In this document: piece after piece, positions 16,245-23,847 of the stretch | How the letters are laid out: every line of letters starts with the position of its first letter | Numbering within the stretch: the first letter of the stretch is position 1 | Assembly: GCA_022827625.1 (NCBI GenBank) | Contig: JAJEIE010000030.1 | Span: 1 to 46,031 of the forward strand | Direction: 5' to 3' | Source of the DNA: Candidatus Poribacteria bacterium | GTDB taxonomy: Bacteria > Poribacteria > WGA-4E > WGA-3G | Length of the DNA stretch: 46,031 nucleotides | The notes under the pieces: generated by a model | Database searches by the model: none | The model's input: only the letters and a program-made list of their open reading frames with translations | Told to the model about the DNA's origin: nothing | Position numbers and translations under genes: made by a program

Positions 16245-17006
16245 TTAAGAAATTTTTCCCATCTTTCTTAGATTTGTGATGCAGCGTTCGGCACATTCAA
16301 TCGGGGGATAGGCGTAACTTTCCTGCTCCACGATATACCACTCAGTACCGCCGACAGTCTCACAGGCGTGAAACACAGCCTCCCAAGGGATGTCCCCTTC
16401 ACCGACGTTTGCCCTATCATTCGTGGCGGAATATTCCTTAAGATGCACCAGTTTCGCTCTGCCTGCGTAGCGTTCGATATACGCCACAGGATCGGCACCC
16501 GCACGAAGGGCGTGACCGATGTCAATCTGCATCACGACATCGTCGCGGGTATTGCTACCGAATATATCCCACGGGATTTCACCGTCCAGCGATTCAAATT
16601 CACCCGTGTGGTTGTGGTAGCCAGTAGCCATCCCTTGGTCAGCGATTTTTTCAGCGATGTCGTTGAAGAGTTTTGCCGTGTCGCGCCACGCTTGTCCTGA
16701 ACTCCGGTATTCTTCGGATAACCCCGGTACAATGAGATACGGATTGCCGAGCACCTTGTTGAATTCAACGGTTTTGGTGAGTGCGTCACCGAGAAGTGTG
16801 TTGATACCCGTATGTGTCCCGGCGACTTTCAGTCCGAGATCCTCACACATATCGCGCAATTCCTCGGCAGTCCGATCATAGTAACCCGCAAACTCAACGC
16901 CTTCATAGCCCATCTGTGCAACTGCTTGCAGCGTTAAAGATAAATCGCCAGCACAATCGTCTCTGACGGAATACAGTTGTAACGCAATCGGGATTCTATC
17001 ACTCAT
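16245..17006 (-). CDS. Sugar phosphate isomerase/epimerase (xylose isomerase-like TIM barrel)
   Basis: A 253-residue AP_endonuc_2/IolE-like TIM barrel. The N-terminus (IALQLYSVRDD) is the family signature. Metal-site candidates are Glu38 (GYEGVEFAGY), His in YHNHTGEFE, Asp in QIDIGHA, and a late Glu in WYIVEQES. AGGAGG lies 6-7 bases before the ATG. It follows the Gfo/Idh/MocA dehydrogenase by ~54 bp, a pairing common in inositol and oxidised-sugar catabolism, so an oxidation-isomerisation pathway for a cyclitol or sugar is inferred. The gap between the two genes contains a REP-like palindrome. Confidence 0.9.
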   Translation of the reverse strand: MSDRIPIALQLYSVRDDCAGDLSLTLQAVAQMGYEGVEFAGYYDRTAEELRDMCEDLGLKVAGTHTGINTLLGDALTKTVEFNKVLGNPYLIVPGLSEEYRSSGQAWRDTAKLFNDIAEKIADQGMATGYHNHTGEFESLDGEIPWDIFGSNTRDDVVMQIDIGHALRAGADPVAYIERYAGRAKLVHLKEYSATNDRANVGEGDIPWEAVFHACETVGGTEWYIVEQESYAYPPIECAERCITNLRKMGKIS

Positions 17007-17025
17007 AAGGTCCTCCTAACGTTTT

Positions 17026-17056
17026 TAGGCGCGGTTTGAAACCAACCACGCCTACA
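17026..17056 (-). repeat. REP-like palindrome between operon genes
   Basis: Read on the minus strand: GTAGGCGTGGTT, a loop, then AAACCGCGCCTA. Same GTAGG-N-GNGGTT / AACC design as the copies at 2383, 9314 and 33159. Its hairpin would lie in the mRNA between the two dehydrogenase/isomerase genes. Confidence 0.65.
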
Positions 17057-17060
17057 ATAT

Positions 17061-18080
17061 TTACGACACCGGCAGGTTCACGACCTGCCCGCTATCTGCC
17101 GAGACGAGCCCCGCTTCGAGGATTTCTTGCGCATCCCGACTGACTTTGGCGTTACAGAGACCTTCAATTGGTTCACCCGTTTCCAAACAGTGAATGAAGT
17201 ATTCCGCAGCGTTGCGTCTCCCTTCTGGGAGTGCTTCAGGTGTTATCACTTCAGCATCACCCCCTGCCGGATGGAGATGGACCTCGTTTCCGCTGACCAT
17301 CAAAGCACCTTCCGTCCCATAAACCACTGGGTTCGGCGTAACATAGCCGACCTTTTGTGTCCAAGACGCTTCCGTGATGCCGAAAGCGTTTCCGTACTTC
17401 ATAACGATAACGGCGTTATCATCGGGAACCGGATAATCTTTGACGAAGGTACCACGGAAAGCCGTCACCTGTTGCGGCAAACCGAGGAGATATGCACACA
17501 TATCGGCACAATAACAGCAGTAATCCATCAACGCACCCGCACCATTCTTCTCTTCATCGTAGAGCCATTCGTAGAAGTAGCGGGAGCAACCGATCTCCAT
17601 CGGTCCGTTATGTGCAGAACGCCATTTGAAATAGAAAATGTCTCCAATGCGTCCGTCTTTGATGAGATCCATTGCGGTATTAAGTGTTGGACTCCACGCC
17701 GTGGGCCAATTCACCATGAGTTGGATACCGGCACTCTCTGCAGCAGCCAGCATCTCATCGGCTTGTGAAAGGCGTGCAGCCATCGGCTTTTCAGATACGA
17801 CATGCGTACCTTTTGCCGCCGCAGCCGCAACAATATCTGCACCGGCGTTGTTCTCCGCAGCTGCTTGGACGATGTCCAATTCCTCTTTTTCTAACAACTC
17901 TTGCCAAGAGTCGTAGACCTTCTCAACACCCGATTCCTCACTGAATTGTGCGCGTAACTCTGCATTGACATCGCCCGCTGCAACGATTTCAACGTTCGGG
18001 TGTGCCTTCCAATGACGGAGTTCACCCCACACATGGTCATGCACCAGAGATGCGAAGCCAACGCGATACGTTTTTGACAT
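17061..18080 (-). CDS. Gfo/Idh/MocA-family oxidoreductase
   Basis: A 339-residue NAD(P)-dependent sugar dehydrogenase. The N-terminal Rossmann domain begins YRVGFASLVHDHVWG (the usual G-x-G-x-x-G is relaxed here). It has the invariant EKPMA with catalytic Lys98 and the substrate-domain segment GAGALMDYCCYCADMCAYLLG. Ribosome site AGGAGG precedes the ATG. Members oxidise or reduce sugars, inositols or related ring compounds. It leads an operon with the IolE-like isomerase. Unusual: a cluster of Cys residues (DYCCYCADMC) where the family often has small hydrophobics and a catalytic His/Asp pair. Confidence 0.9.
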   Translation of the reverse strand: MSKTYRVGFASLVHDHVWGELRHWKAHPNVEIVAAGDVNAELRAQFSEESGVEKVYDSWQELLEKEELDIVQAAAENNAGADIVAAAAAKGTHVVSEKPMAARLSQADEMLAAAESAGIQLMVNWPTAWSPTLNTAMDLIKDGRIGDIFYFKWRSAHNGPMEIGCSRYFYEWLYDEEKNGAGALMDYCCYCADMCAYLLGLPQQVTAFRGTFVKDYPVPDDNAVIVMKYGNAFGITEASWTQKVGYVTPNPVVYGTEGALMVSGNEVHLHPAGGDAEVITPEALPEGRRNAAEYFIHCLETGEPIEGLCNAKVSRDAQEILEAGLVSADSGQVVNLPVS

Positions 18081-18259
18081 TAATAATGCCTCCTATTGGT
18101 GCTCTGTATTAGCACATAGTATTTGGACGTTGAAAAAAACCATCTAATCTATAAGTTTACTAAACTTTGGACAATTTCCAAGAATTATAGGACGAAGGTT
18201 GATGTCAACAAAACCCTTAAATTCTCTGTTAATCTTTATTTTTTCTACACATGCTGCTG

Positions 18260-18910
18260 TCAATACCACATATAACTGATTTTAAATCTTATATAGTAGT
18301 TTAATATCTTTCCATTAATACTATTGACAGGCTGATCCCTCAAAGTGAATAGTGTAGCCAAGAAATCACCAGGATTCAAATCGTCAGCGTAAAAGTCATA
18401 ATAGCCAAAATCCAAACTTATTTTTCCAGTCCAACCTTTTTTCCATTCATACCCAGTACCAATACTGCCAATATATCCGTCAGCCGCGTCATAAAAGGTC
18501 TCTGGTAAATTATCTGAGTAATATGAGGAGGCACCTAAAAATGCATCAAAAAATAAGGATGGTGCTGTGCTCTTGTGAAAAAATGTTAAACCATAGCCAG
18601 CTCCGATAATCTTCCCCATTTGCGCACGCATTGAAACAAGAAACTGGTCAGTAATTCCGTAGCCAACACTAAGATTGGCTGTTGGATATGCTATAGCACT
18701 AATTTTGTCGTGATAAACCACCCTCGGCTGAAAGTCTTTTTGATATCCTCCAAGACTTCTGTTCATGCTAACAGTCCAGTCCTGATCAGCAACACCTGTT
18801 ACCATATTAGCACCTACATCTATAAAAGGACCTCTGCGACCACTACAACCGGTTGCTAATAACACTACAATTAATGAAACAATTAATATGTATATATTAG
18901 CCTTAATCAT
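18260..18910 (-). CDS. Orphan lipoprotein, probable small outer-membrane beta-barrel
   Basis: A 216-residue protein starting at the ATG at 18910 (AAAGAGAAC upstream). It opens with a lipoprotein signal peptide (IYILIVSLIVVLLATGC; lipid-accepting Cys ~22). The body alternates Gly, aromatic and polar residues in strand-like stretches (NLSVGYGITDQFLVSMRAQMG, split by turns) and ends YYIRFKISYMWY, with the aromatic C-terminus common in outer-membrane beta proteins. I recognise no named family. The gene and flanks (18.1-19.0 kb) are visibly AT-richer than the neighbours, which could mean horizontal acquisition. It is separated from genes on both sides by over 100 bp. Confidence 0.65.
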   Translation of the reverse strand: MIKANIYILIVSLIVVLLATGCSGRRGPFIDVGANMVTGVADQDWTVSMNRSLGGYQKDFQPRVVYHDKISAIAYPTANLSVGYGITDQFLVSMRAQMGKIIGAGYGLTFFHKSTAPSLFFDAFLGASSYYSDNLPETFYDAADGYIGSIGTGYEWKKGWTGKISLDFGYYDFYADDLNPGDFLATLFTLRDQPVNSINGKILNYYIRFKISYMWY

Positions 18911-19044
18911 TATAACGTTCTCTTTACTTAGGGTGCACAGGTTTCCGTCCCAGCGCAGGACATAATTGTGTCCGTTTAACAAGGTTGGTAAACCTAACCA
19001 GCAAAGAAGTTACGTAAGTTCGATTTAACATCCTCAAAATTCGT

Positions 19045-20097
19045 TTATTCTTCAGCTCGAACTGCAATTTTAATCGCCGTTTCACCATTGATACGGTAGT
19101 CCCCATTAAGTGCGTGAAAACCGTCTCCAACCTGTGAGAGTGGCAGCTGATGGCTAATCATATCCGCGAACGGAAGTTCGCTCTGTTCAAGGAGCGGCAA
19201 ACCGCGAACAAAGTGCTCATAACTGCTTCCCCAGATCGCCTCGACCCGAAGGTTTTTGCGCATCAGCAACTGGTTAATGTTGAAGTCAATAGACCCCATA
19301 TCCACAAAGTGACCAACCTCAACAAAAGTGCCGCTACGGCGAGTATACCCCAATCCTTCAGGCGTGGCTGGCAGGAAACCTGCGCATTCAAAAACAACAT
19401 CCGCCCCTTCTTTGCGCGGGGTTTCCGCTTTCACCAGTTCCGTCCGCTCTTCGACAGAGGGAACCTTCTCAATGTCGATTGTTACGTCGGCACCGAGCCG
19501 TTTCGCGAGTTCCAAACGTCCAGCAGGACCACCAACCATAATCGCTTTTGCAGCACCGCTCAATTTCGCACAGGCGAGTGTCACAAGCCCGATGGCACCT
19601 GAACCCTGCACAACAACCGTATCGCCGAGTTTTATCTGTCCGCGCATTGCCGCATGAACACCGACAGTAAAAGGTTCTGTGAGGACCGCCACCTCAGGCG
19701 ACGCGTTGGTTTTTATAAAACAGGTATTCGGATGAACGAGGTACATATAATCGGCGAACCCGCCGCGAAAATGCGGTGCCTCGTCCGGATTCCACTGGAA
19801 CCCATAAGCACCGTAACTTGTTCCGGGCGCGAAGATAATTCTATCTCCTTCTTTAATCGGGTTTCCGACATAATCCGTCTCAACCCCTTCACCAAGTGCC
19901 TCAATGATACCGACGTTTTCGTGTCCCAGCAGCACTTCCTCTTGGAAACCGTTCTGCCAGTTATGCAAGTCGGTTCCGCAGATACCCGCTAACTCCTGAC
20001 GGAGCAGCACTGTGTTAGGTTCGGGATCGGGGACTGGATATTCACGAATCTCAAAATCTTGACCGTGCGCGACCACGGCTCTCCCTGTCCGACTCAT
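19045..20097 (-). CDS. Zinc-binding alcohol dehydrogenase lacking the structural zinc lobe
   Basis: A 350-residue medium-chain dehydrogenase. Catalytic zinc residues are Cys40 (AGICGTD) and His59-Glu60 (LLGHEN). The Rossmann motif VVVQGSGAIGLVTLACAKL lies near residue 160. Unlike the dehydrogenase at 4711, the segment where the four structural-zinc Cys should sit (~85-115) reads FAPGTSYGAYGFQWNPDEAP and contains no Cys. Such variants exist in the MDR superfamily, so it is likely still an enzyme, acting on an unknown alcohol or sugar. It appears to be monocistronic. Confidence 0.88.
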   Translation of the reverse strand: MSRTGRAVVAHGQDFEIREYPVPDPEPNTVLLRQELAGICGTDLHNWQNGFQEEVLLGHENVGIIEALGEGVETDYVGNPIKEGDRIIFAPGTSYGAYGFQWNPDEAPHFRGGFADYMYLVHPNTCFIKTNASPEVAVLTEPFTVGVHAAMRGQIKLGDTVVVQGSGAIGLVTLACAKLSGAAKAIMVGGPAGRLELAKRLGADVTIDIEKVPSVEERTELVKAETPRKEGADVVFECAGFLPATPEGLGYTRRSGTFVEVGHFVDMGSIDFNINQLLMRKNLRVEAIWGSSYEHFVRGLPLLEQSELPFADMISHQLPLSQVGDGFHALNGDYRINGETAIKIAVRAEE

Positions 20098-20163
20098 AGA
20101 TCTTCCTCTCGTAAGTTTGGGACACCTCTAGCACATCTACAAATATCCCATATTGACTCTCGT

Positions 20164-20451
20164 TCAGATGTATTTCCTCTTGTTTCGCGAGGAAATAATC
20201 ACGATAGCAACAATAGCAACAACCGTAATTGGCAGCCAGAACGCTTCAAAGATCTCCCAGAAAAAGTTGAATCCGATCCAGAGCAGGACTTCAATCCCGA
20301 CAATGGATGCCGTCTTACCCCACGGGAAATTTGCGTTGTACTGTTTCTTCAACCGACTGGCATATAGCCACGAAACGACCAATGTCCCAACAATAGCCAC
20401 GAAGAACAGGAGATTTACAAGCCCTTGAATGCTGTTTAAAATGCCTAACAT
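20164..20451 (-). CDS. Small integral membrane protein
   Basis: 95 residues with a convincing AAGGAG ribosome site. Predicted membrane helices are ~10-31 (GLVNLLFFVAIVGTLVVSWLY), ~48-62 (TASIVGIEVLLWIGFNFF) and ~68-85 (AFWLPITVVAIVAIVII), the last followed by a basic tail (SSRNKRKYI) expected on the cytoplasmic side. No family recognised. It lies on the same strand as the dehydrogenase downstream, 66 bp away. Confidence 0.65.
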   Translation of the reverse strand: MLGILNSIQGLVNLLFFVAIVGTLVVSWLYASRLKKQYNANFPWGKTASIVGIEVLLWIGFNFFWEIFEAFWLPITVVAIVAIVIISSRNKRKYI

Positions 20452-20551
20452 GAGAATTTGACTCCTTTTAAGTTTTTCTTGCTATTATAGAGACACGCTA
20501 TCTGAAAAAGATAGTAAAAACCCGTCCAGTCCCACAAACTAACAGTCTTCT

Positions 20552-20612
20552 GTTTGTAGTAGGGCAATTCTGCGGCGTACTCGCCCAAATGCGAAGTGCA
20601 TTATTGCCCGTC
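20552..20612 (+). repeat. Dispersed repeat (GTAGTAGGGCAATT...TTATTGCCCG)
   Basis: Nearly identical to 33795-33851, including the core GCGGCGTACTCGCCCAAATG. Outer arms GGGCAAT/ATTGCCC pair. A CACAAACTAACAG fragment just before it is shared with 33405 and 44023. Confidence 0.75.
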
Positions 20613-20651
20613 AATTACCGAATCATTTTCTGAAACTTCGTACAGTTTGTG

Positions 20652-21536
20652 CTACAGGGAACTTATCCGCTCTGGACAACTGTAGACCGCCATACTTTTC
20701 CCGCGCATGAAACCGACTAACGTGAGATTGCCTTCCGCTGCGAGGTCAACGGCGAGTGTAGATGCAGCGGAAACAGCAACAACGATCGGGATACGGGCAA
20801 AAAGTGCTTTCTGGACGATTTCAAAGCTCGCCCGACCACTCACCATCAAAATATGCCGTTCAAGTGGCAAAAGATCCGTCAACAGGGCATGCCCTATCAC
20901 TTTATCAACGGCGTTGTGTCTGCCTATGTCTTCCCTGACAATCAGGAGTTCACCCGTCTCGTCAAACAACCCAGCAGCGTGAAGGCCACCCGTCTTTTCA
21001 AAAACAGATTGCGCTGCTTTTAACCGGTCATTGAGTTGATAAAAGACGGATTGATGGATGTGCAACCCTGAGTTCAGAGGTGGCACTTGGTGTTTAACAG
21101 ATTCAATCGTCATCTTGCCACAGAGACCGCAGCTGGCATTCGCGTGGAAATTCCGTTGCCAACCCGATTGTGTCTCAAGGTCAAGTGCTTCCGTGAGGTG
21201 GACGTTGACAATGTTCTGCAGCGCCGAGAAACCCGTGGGCTGCTCTTCAGAAATCTCCTCATCACAATACGCAATAATTGCGATGTCATTACAAGAAGTT
21301 ATGAGGCTTTCTGTGTAGAGAAACCCCGCCGCCAATTCAAAATCGTGTCCTGGCGTCCGCATGACAACGATTAAGCTTTGTTGCCCCACCCGGACCTCGA
21401 GCGGTTCTTCGACAACCAACTCGTCTTCGACATGGGTCGGTTCGGCATAAGCCCAGCGTGTAATAAGTTTTGTGGATGTCGGTTGCATTTTTTTATTATT
21501 AAATCTGAGCTGCTGCGTCAGATGCCCTTGCAGCAT
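20652..21536 (-). CDS. fdhD: Formate dehydrogenase accessory sulfurtransferase FdhD
   Basis: A 294-residue FdhD/NarQ-family protein. The sulfur-carrying C-x-x-C lies in ASCGLCGKMTIES (mid-protein). Other signatures are RTPGHDFELAAGFLYTE, REDIGRHNAVDKVIG and the C-terminal LVSGRASFEIVQKALFARIP-like segment ending MRGKSMAVYSCPERI. FdhD passes sulfur from a cysteine desulfurase to the molybdenum cofactor of formate dehydrogenases. No formate dehydrogenase lies nearby, so its client is encoded elsewhere. The start is uncertain: an ATG at 21488 (MQPTS) is equally plausible and neither has a clear ribosome site. Confidence 0.93.
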   Translation of the reverse strand: MLQGHLTQQLRFNNKKMQPTSTKLITRWAYAEPTHVEDELVVEEPLEVRVGQQSLIVVMRTPGHDFELAAGFLYTESLITSCNDIAIIAYCDEEISEEQPTGFSALQNIVNVHLTEALDLETQSGWQRNFHANASCGLCGKMTIESVKHQVPPLNSGLHIHQSVFYQLNDRLKAAQSVFEKTGGLHAAGLFDETGELLIVREDIGRHNAVDKVIGHALLTDLLPLERHILMVSGRASFEIVQKALFARIPIVVAVSAASTLAVDLAAEGNLTLVGFMRGKSMAVYSCPERISSL

Positions 21537-21628
21537 TCTAATTGTTAAGAAACCTTTTATAACCTAAAGAAGGGCTTTTAACAATTCTTGGGACACCCAG
21601 CCAAGGAACGATCGTTAGAAAAACAAAC

Positions 21629-23722
21629 TCATTGGACACTCACAGTTGCCAATCCATTGGCAGTCGCTATCCATGCTCTATTATTTGCCACAACAAGAGA
21701 CTGAATTGTTAATTCACCCGATACGATTTGAGGGGTCGTCGTATCCTGCCATGCGCCAGACCGTGTGTGGTGTGTGTAAAACAGATCGTTCGTTGCTATC
21801 CACAACACCAATGGCACTTCGGGTGTAGGCGGTAGCGGTTGCGTTTCTTCCTCCACTATCATTTCAGGGAAGAATTCGGATTCCGACGGATCTTCTATTT
21901 CCACGATTTCCTCCGGCACTATGTCAGTCTCTTCCGCAAAGGGTGCCTCGACCGCTTCTTCAATAGCAGCTTCCTCAACAACAGGCGAAGTATCAAGAGT
22001 TCCCCGAATATAAATGTTCTTCAATTTGTTTTCATCGTCTACGCCGGTGTGGAGCGTCGTCGATTTCCCGTTCCGACCATCTAAATCCGCCCGGAAATAA
22101 CCGTTGGACTTCTCATCAACATTGAACCATGTAAAGAGGAGCTGCTCGGCTGCGGTCTCAATCCCGACGATTGTCATACCTTCTCGAATTGCTGTCGAAT
22201 GGTACGTATACCACTCTTCTATTTCTCGATCAAATGTCCCAATCACACCATCTTCCGAGACACACCAAACCCTCTCAGGTGTCAGGACCAACGTCTCAAG
22301 ATCGTCTGCTGGCAGTTGGCTGTTCGGAACGTTGTAGACAAGAGGCGGATCAAGACTCTCGCGAATCCGGCGGATAGCACCGATACCGGTTGCAAACCAG
22401 ATTTCTGTTTCGTCCATCTTGATATCCCTGACCCAAGCGGGGAAGCCATCAATGGGTGAATACGCCTGAATTTCGCCGGTTAACCTGTTGTAATGGATCG
22501 CGCCTTGCGAACGCGTGCCGATCCACACCTCTTGTGCGTTGACGGCGATGGCTCTAACATCTGGAACCGTTTCGACAGCACTATTAATAAGTTGCGGGAT
22601 ATCTTCGATAGGTATCCATTTATCATACGCAGTCTCAAACAGCATAATACCTTCCGCAGTGCCGATCCACAACTTTGTTTCATCATTGACAATAGCCTGT
22701 ATTTGGTTGGCTGGCAGTCCGTCTGCGTCTGTGTAAACCGTCCATCGCGTCCGGTCAAGAATCTGTTTCGCCCGTTCCTTCACGGTCTCATCTATGCTTG
22801 ACTCGTAGATGAGACTCGCTTCACTCGCAGCCGCTGAGATCTGACCAAGTTTTAAATTAACCTCAGCGCGGATAAGGCGCGCCTCATAAACCCACTCGCT
22901 TATCGGGTAGCGCACAAGAAATCCCTGTAAAGTGTGAAGCGCATCTTCTAACCGACCCGTTTCTGCTTGGAGTTTTCCTATCAGGAAAAACGCCTTTTCG
23001 TGTTTGGACCTGTCCGGATACGCTGCAATCGCTGATTCAAGGATCGGCAGCCCTGCAGCCGCATCCGCCAACTGTTCAACGAGTAAGAATCCGGTAATAT
23101 AACTCAATTCGGGAACGGATGGGTGTTCTGGATAATGGGTCAGGATTAACTGATAGTTATCCACGGCTTCAGCATACGCGTCATTGGCGAGTGCGGTATC
23201 GCCGAACTCCTGAAAGAACGGCACAAGGTCATAATTGGCGGCATCGAGGATCGCCACAGAGCGGAAGCGTTCCAACGCGCTGGCAGTGTCGTCCGCTGCT
23301 TTGTGAAGCAAGCCGAGTTGATAGTGCGCAGCGGGGTACTTTGGGAGTTCCTCAATAGCGGCTTCAAAACGCCCTTTCGCTTCTTCGGGGAGTCCTAACT
23401 CCAAGAGCATGCGTCCATTGCGGAAATACTTCGCAGCGGTTCGATCCGGAACGTGTGTGGTATCTGACGTGAAATCAAGGCTATAACCTGTCACGGGCAG
23501 CCGTAGCACCTGTCCATTATATTCAATTTCAAAATGGGTTTCAGTGCCACCGCGCCAAATACCGGTGAGTCTATCGCCGTTCTCTCCATCTACGACGACG
23601 TACTGCTGACTATAAACAGAGGACTGACAGATGAATAGAGCAACTGATATTATTAGCACGAATAGACGATAAGTTTTCTGTTTTTTCGTTTGTGTCTTTT
23701 TTCTAAAGGTCTGATGCAACAT
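21629..23722 (-). CDS. Exported TPR and two-component-regulator-propeller-like protein
   Basis: A 697-residue protein with a signal peptide (LFVLIISVALFICQSSVYS, ~20-38). Residues ~95-315 are TPR-type helices (AAKYFRNGRMLLELGLPEEA, YPAAHYQLGLLHKAADDTAS). From ~325 a beta-propeller begins with Reg_prop-type blades (WTVYTDADGLPANQIQAI, KLWIGTAEGIMLF, EVWIGTRSQGAIHY, EIWFATGIGAIRRI, RVWCVSEDGVIGTF) and ends with LWIATNDLFY and AWIATANGLATV. An acidic, Glu/Pro-rich linker (~585-640) interrupts the last blades. There is no kinase domain. Periplasmic or surface scaffold; ligand unknown. Confidence 0.82.
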   Translation of the reverse strand: MLHQTFRKKTQTKKQKTYRLFVLIISVALFICQSSVYSQQYVVVDGENGDRLTGIWRGGTETHFEIEYNGQVLRLPVTGYSLDFTSDTTHVPDRTAAKYFRNGRMLLELGLPEEAKGRFEAAIEELPKYPAAHYQLGLLHKAADDTASALERFRSVAILDAANYDLVPFFQEFGDTALANDAYAEAVDNYQLILTHYPEHPSVPELSYITGFLLVEQLADAAAGLPILESAIAAYPDRSKHEKAFFLIGKLQAETGRLEDALHTLQGFLVRYPISEWVYEARLIRAEVNLKLGQISAAASEASLIYESSIDETVKERAKQILDRTRWTVYTDADGLPANQIQAIVNDETKLWIGTAEGIMLFETAYDKWIPIEDIPQLINSAVETVPDVRAIAVNAQEVWIGTRSQGAIHYNRLTGEIQAYSPIDGFPAWVRDIKMDETEIWFATGIGAIRRIRESLDPPLVYNVPNSQLPADDLETLVLTPERVWCVSEDGVIGTFDREIEEWYTYHSTAIREGMTIVGIETAAEQLLFTWFNVDEKSNGYFRADLDGRNGKSTTLHTGVDDENKLKNIYIRGTLDTSPVVEEAAIEEAVEAPFAEETDIVPEEIVEIEDPSESEFFPEMIVEEETQPLPPTPEVPLVLWIATNDLFYTHHTRSGAWQDTTTPQIVSGELTIQSLVVANNRAWIATANGLATVSVQ

Positions 23723-23847
23723 AATTTACCTTCAAAATATAGGTTAATAGTTATAGATTTATAATACCAGAAACACGGTGAAATGTCAAGCATATCACCA
23801 AACGTCGCTTGATACCAAAGCTGCTATCGGTTATAATAATACCTGTC

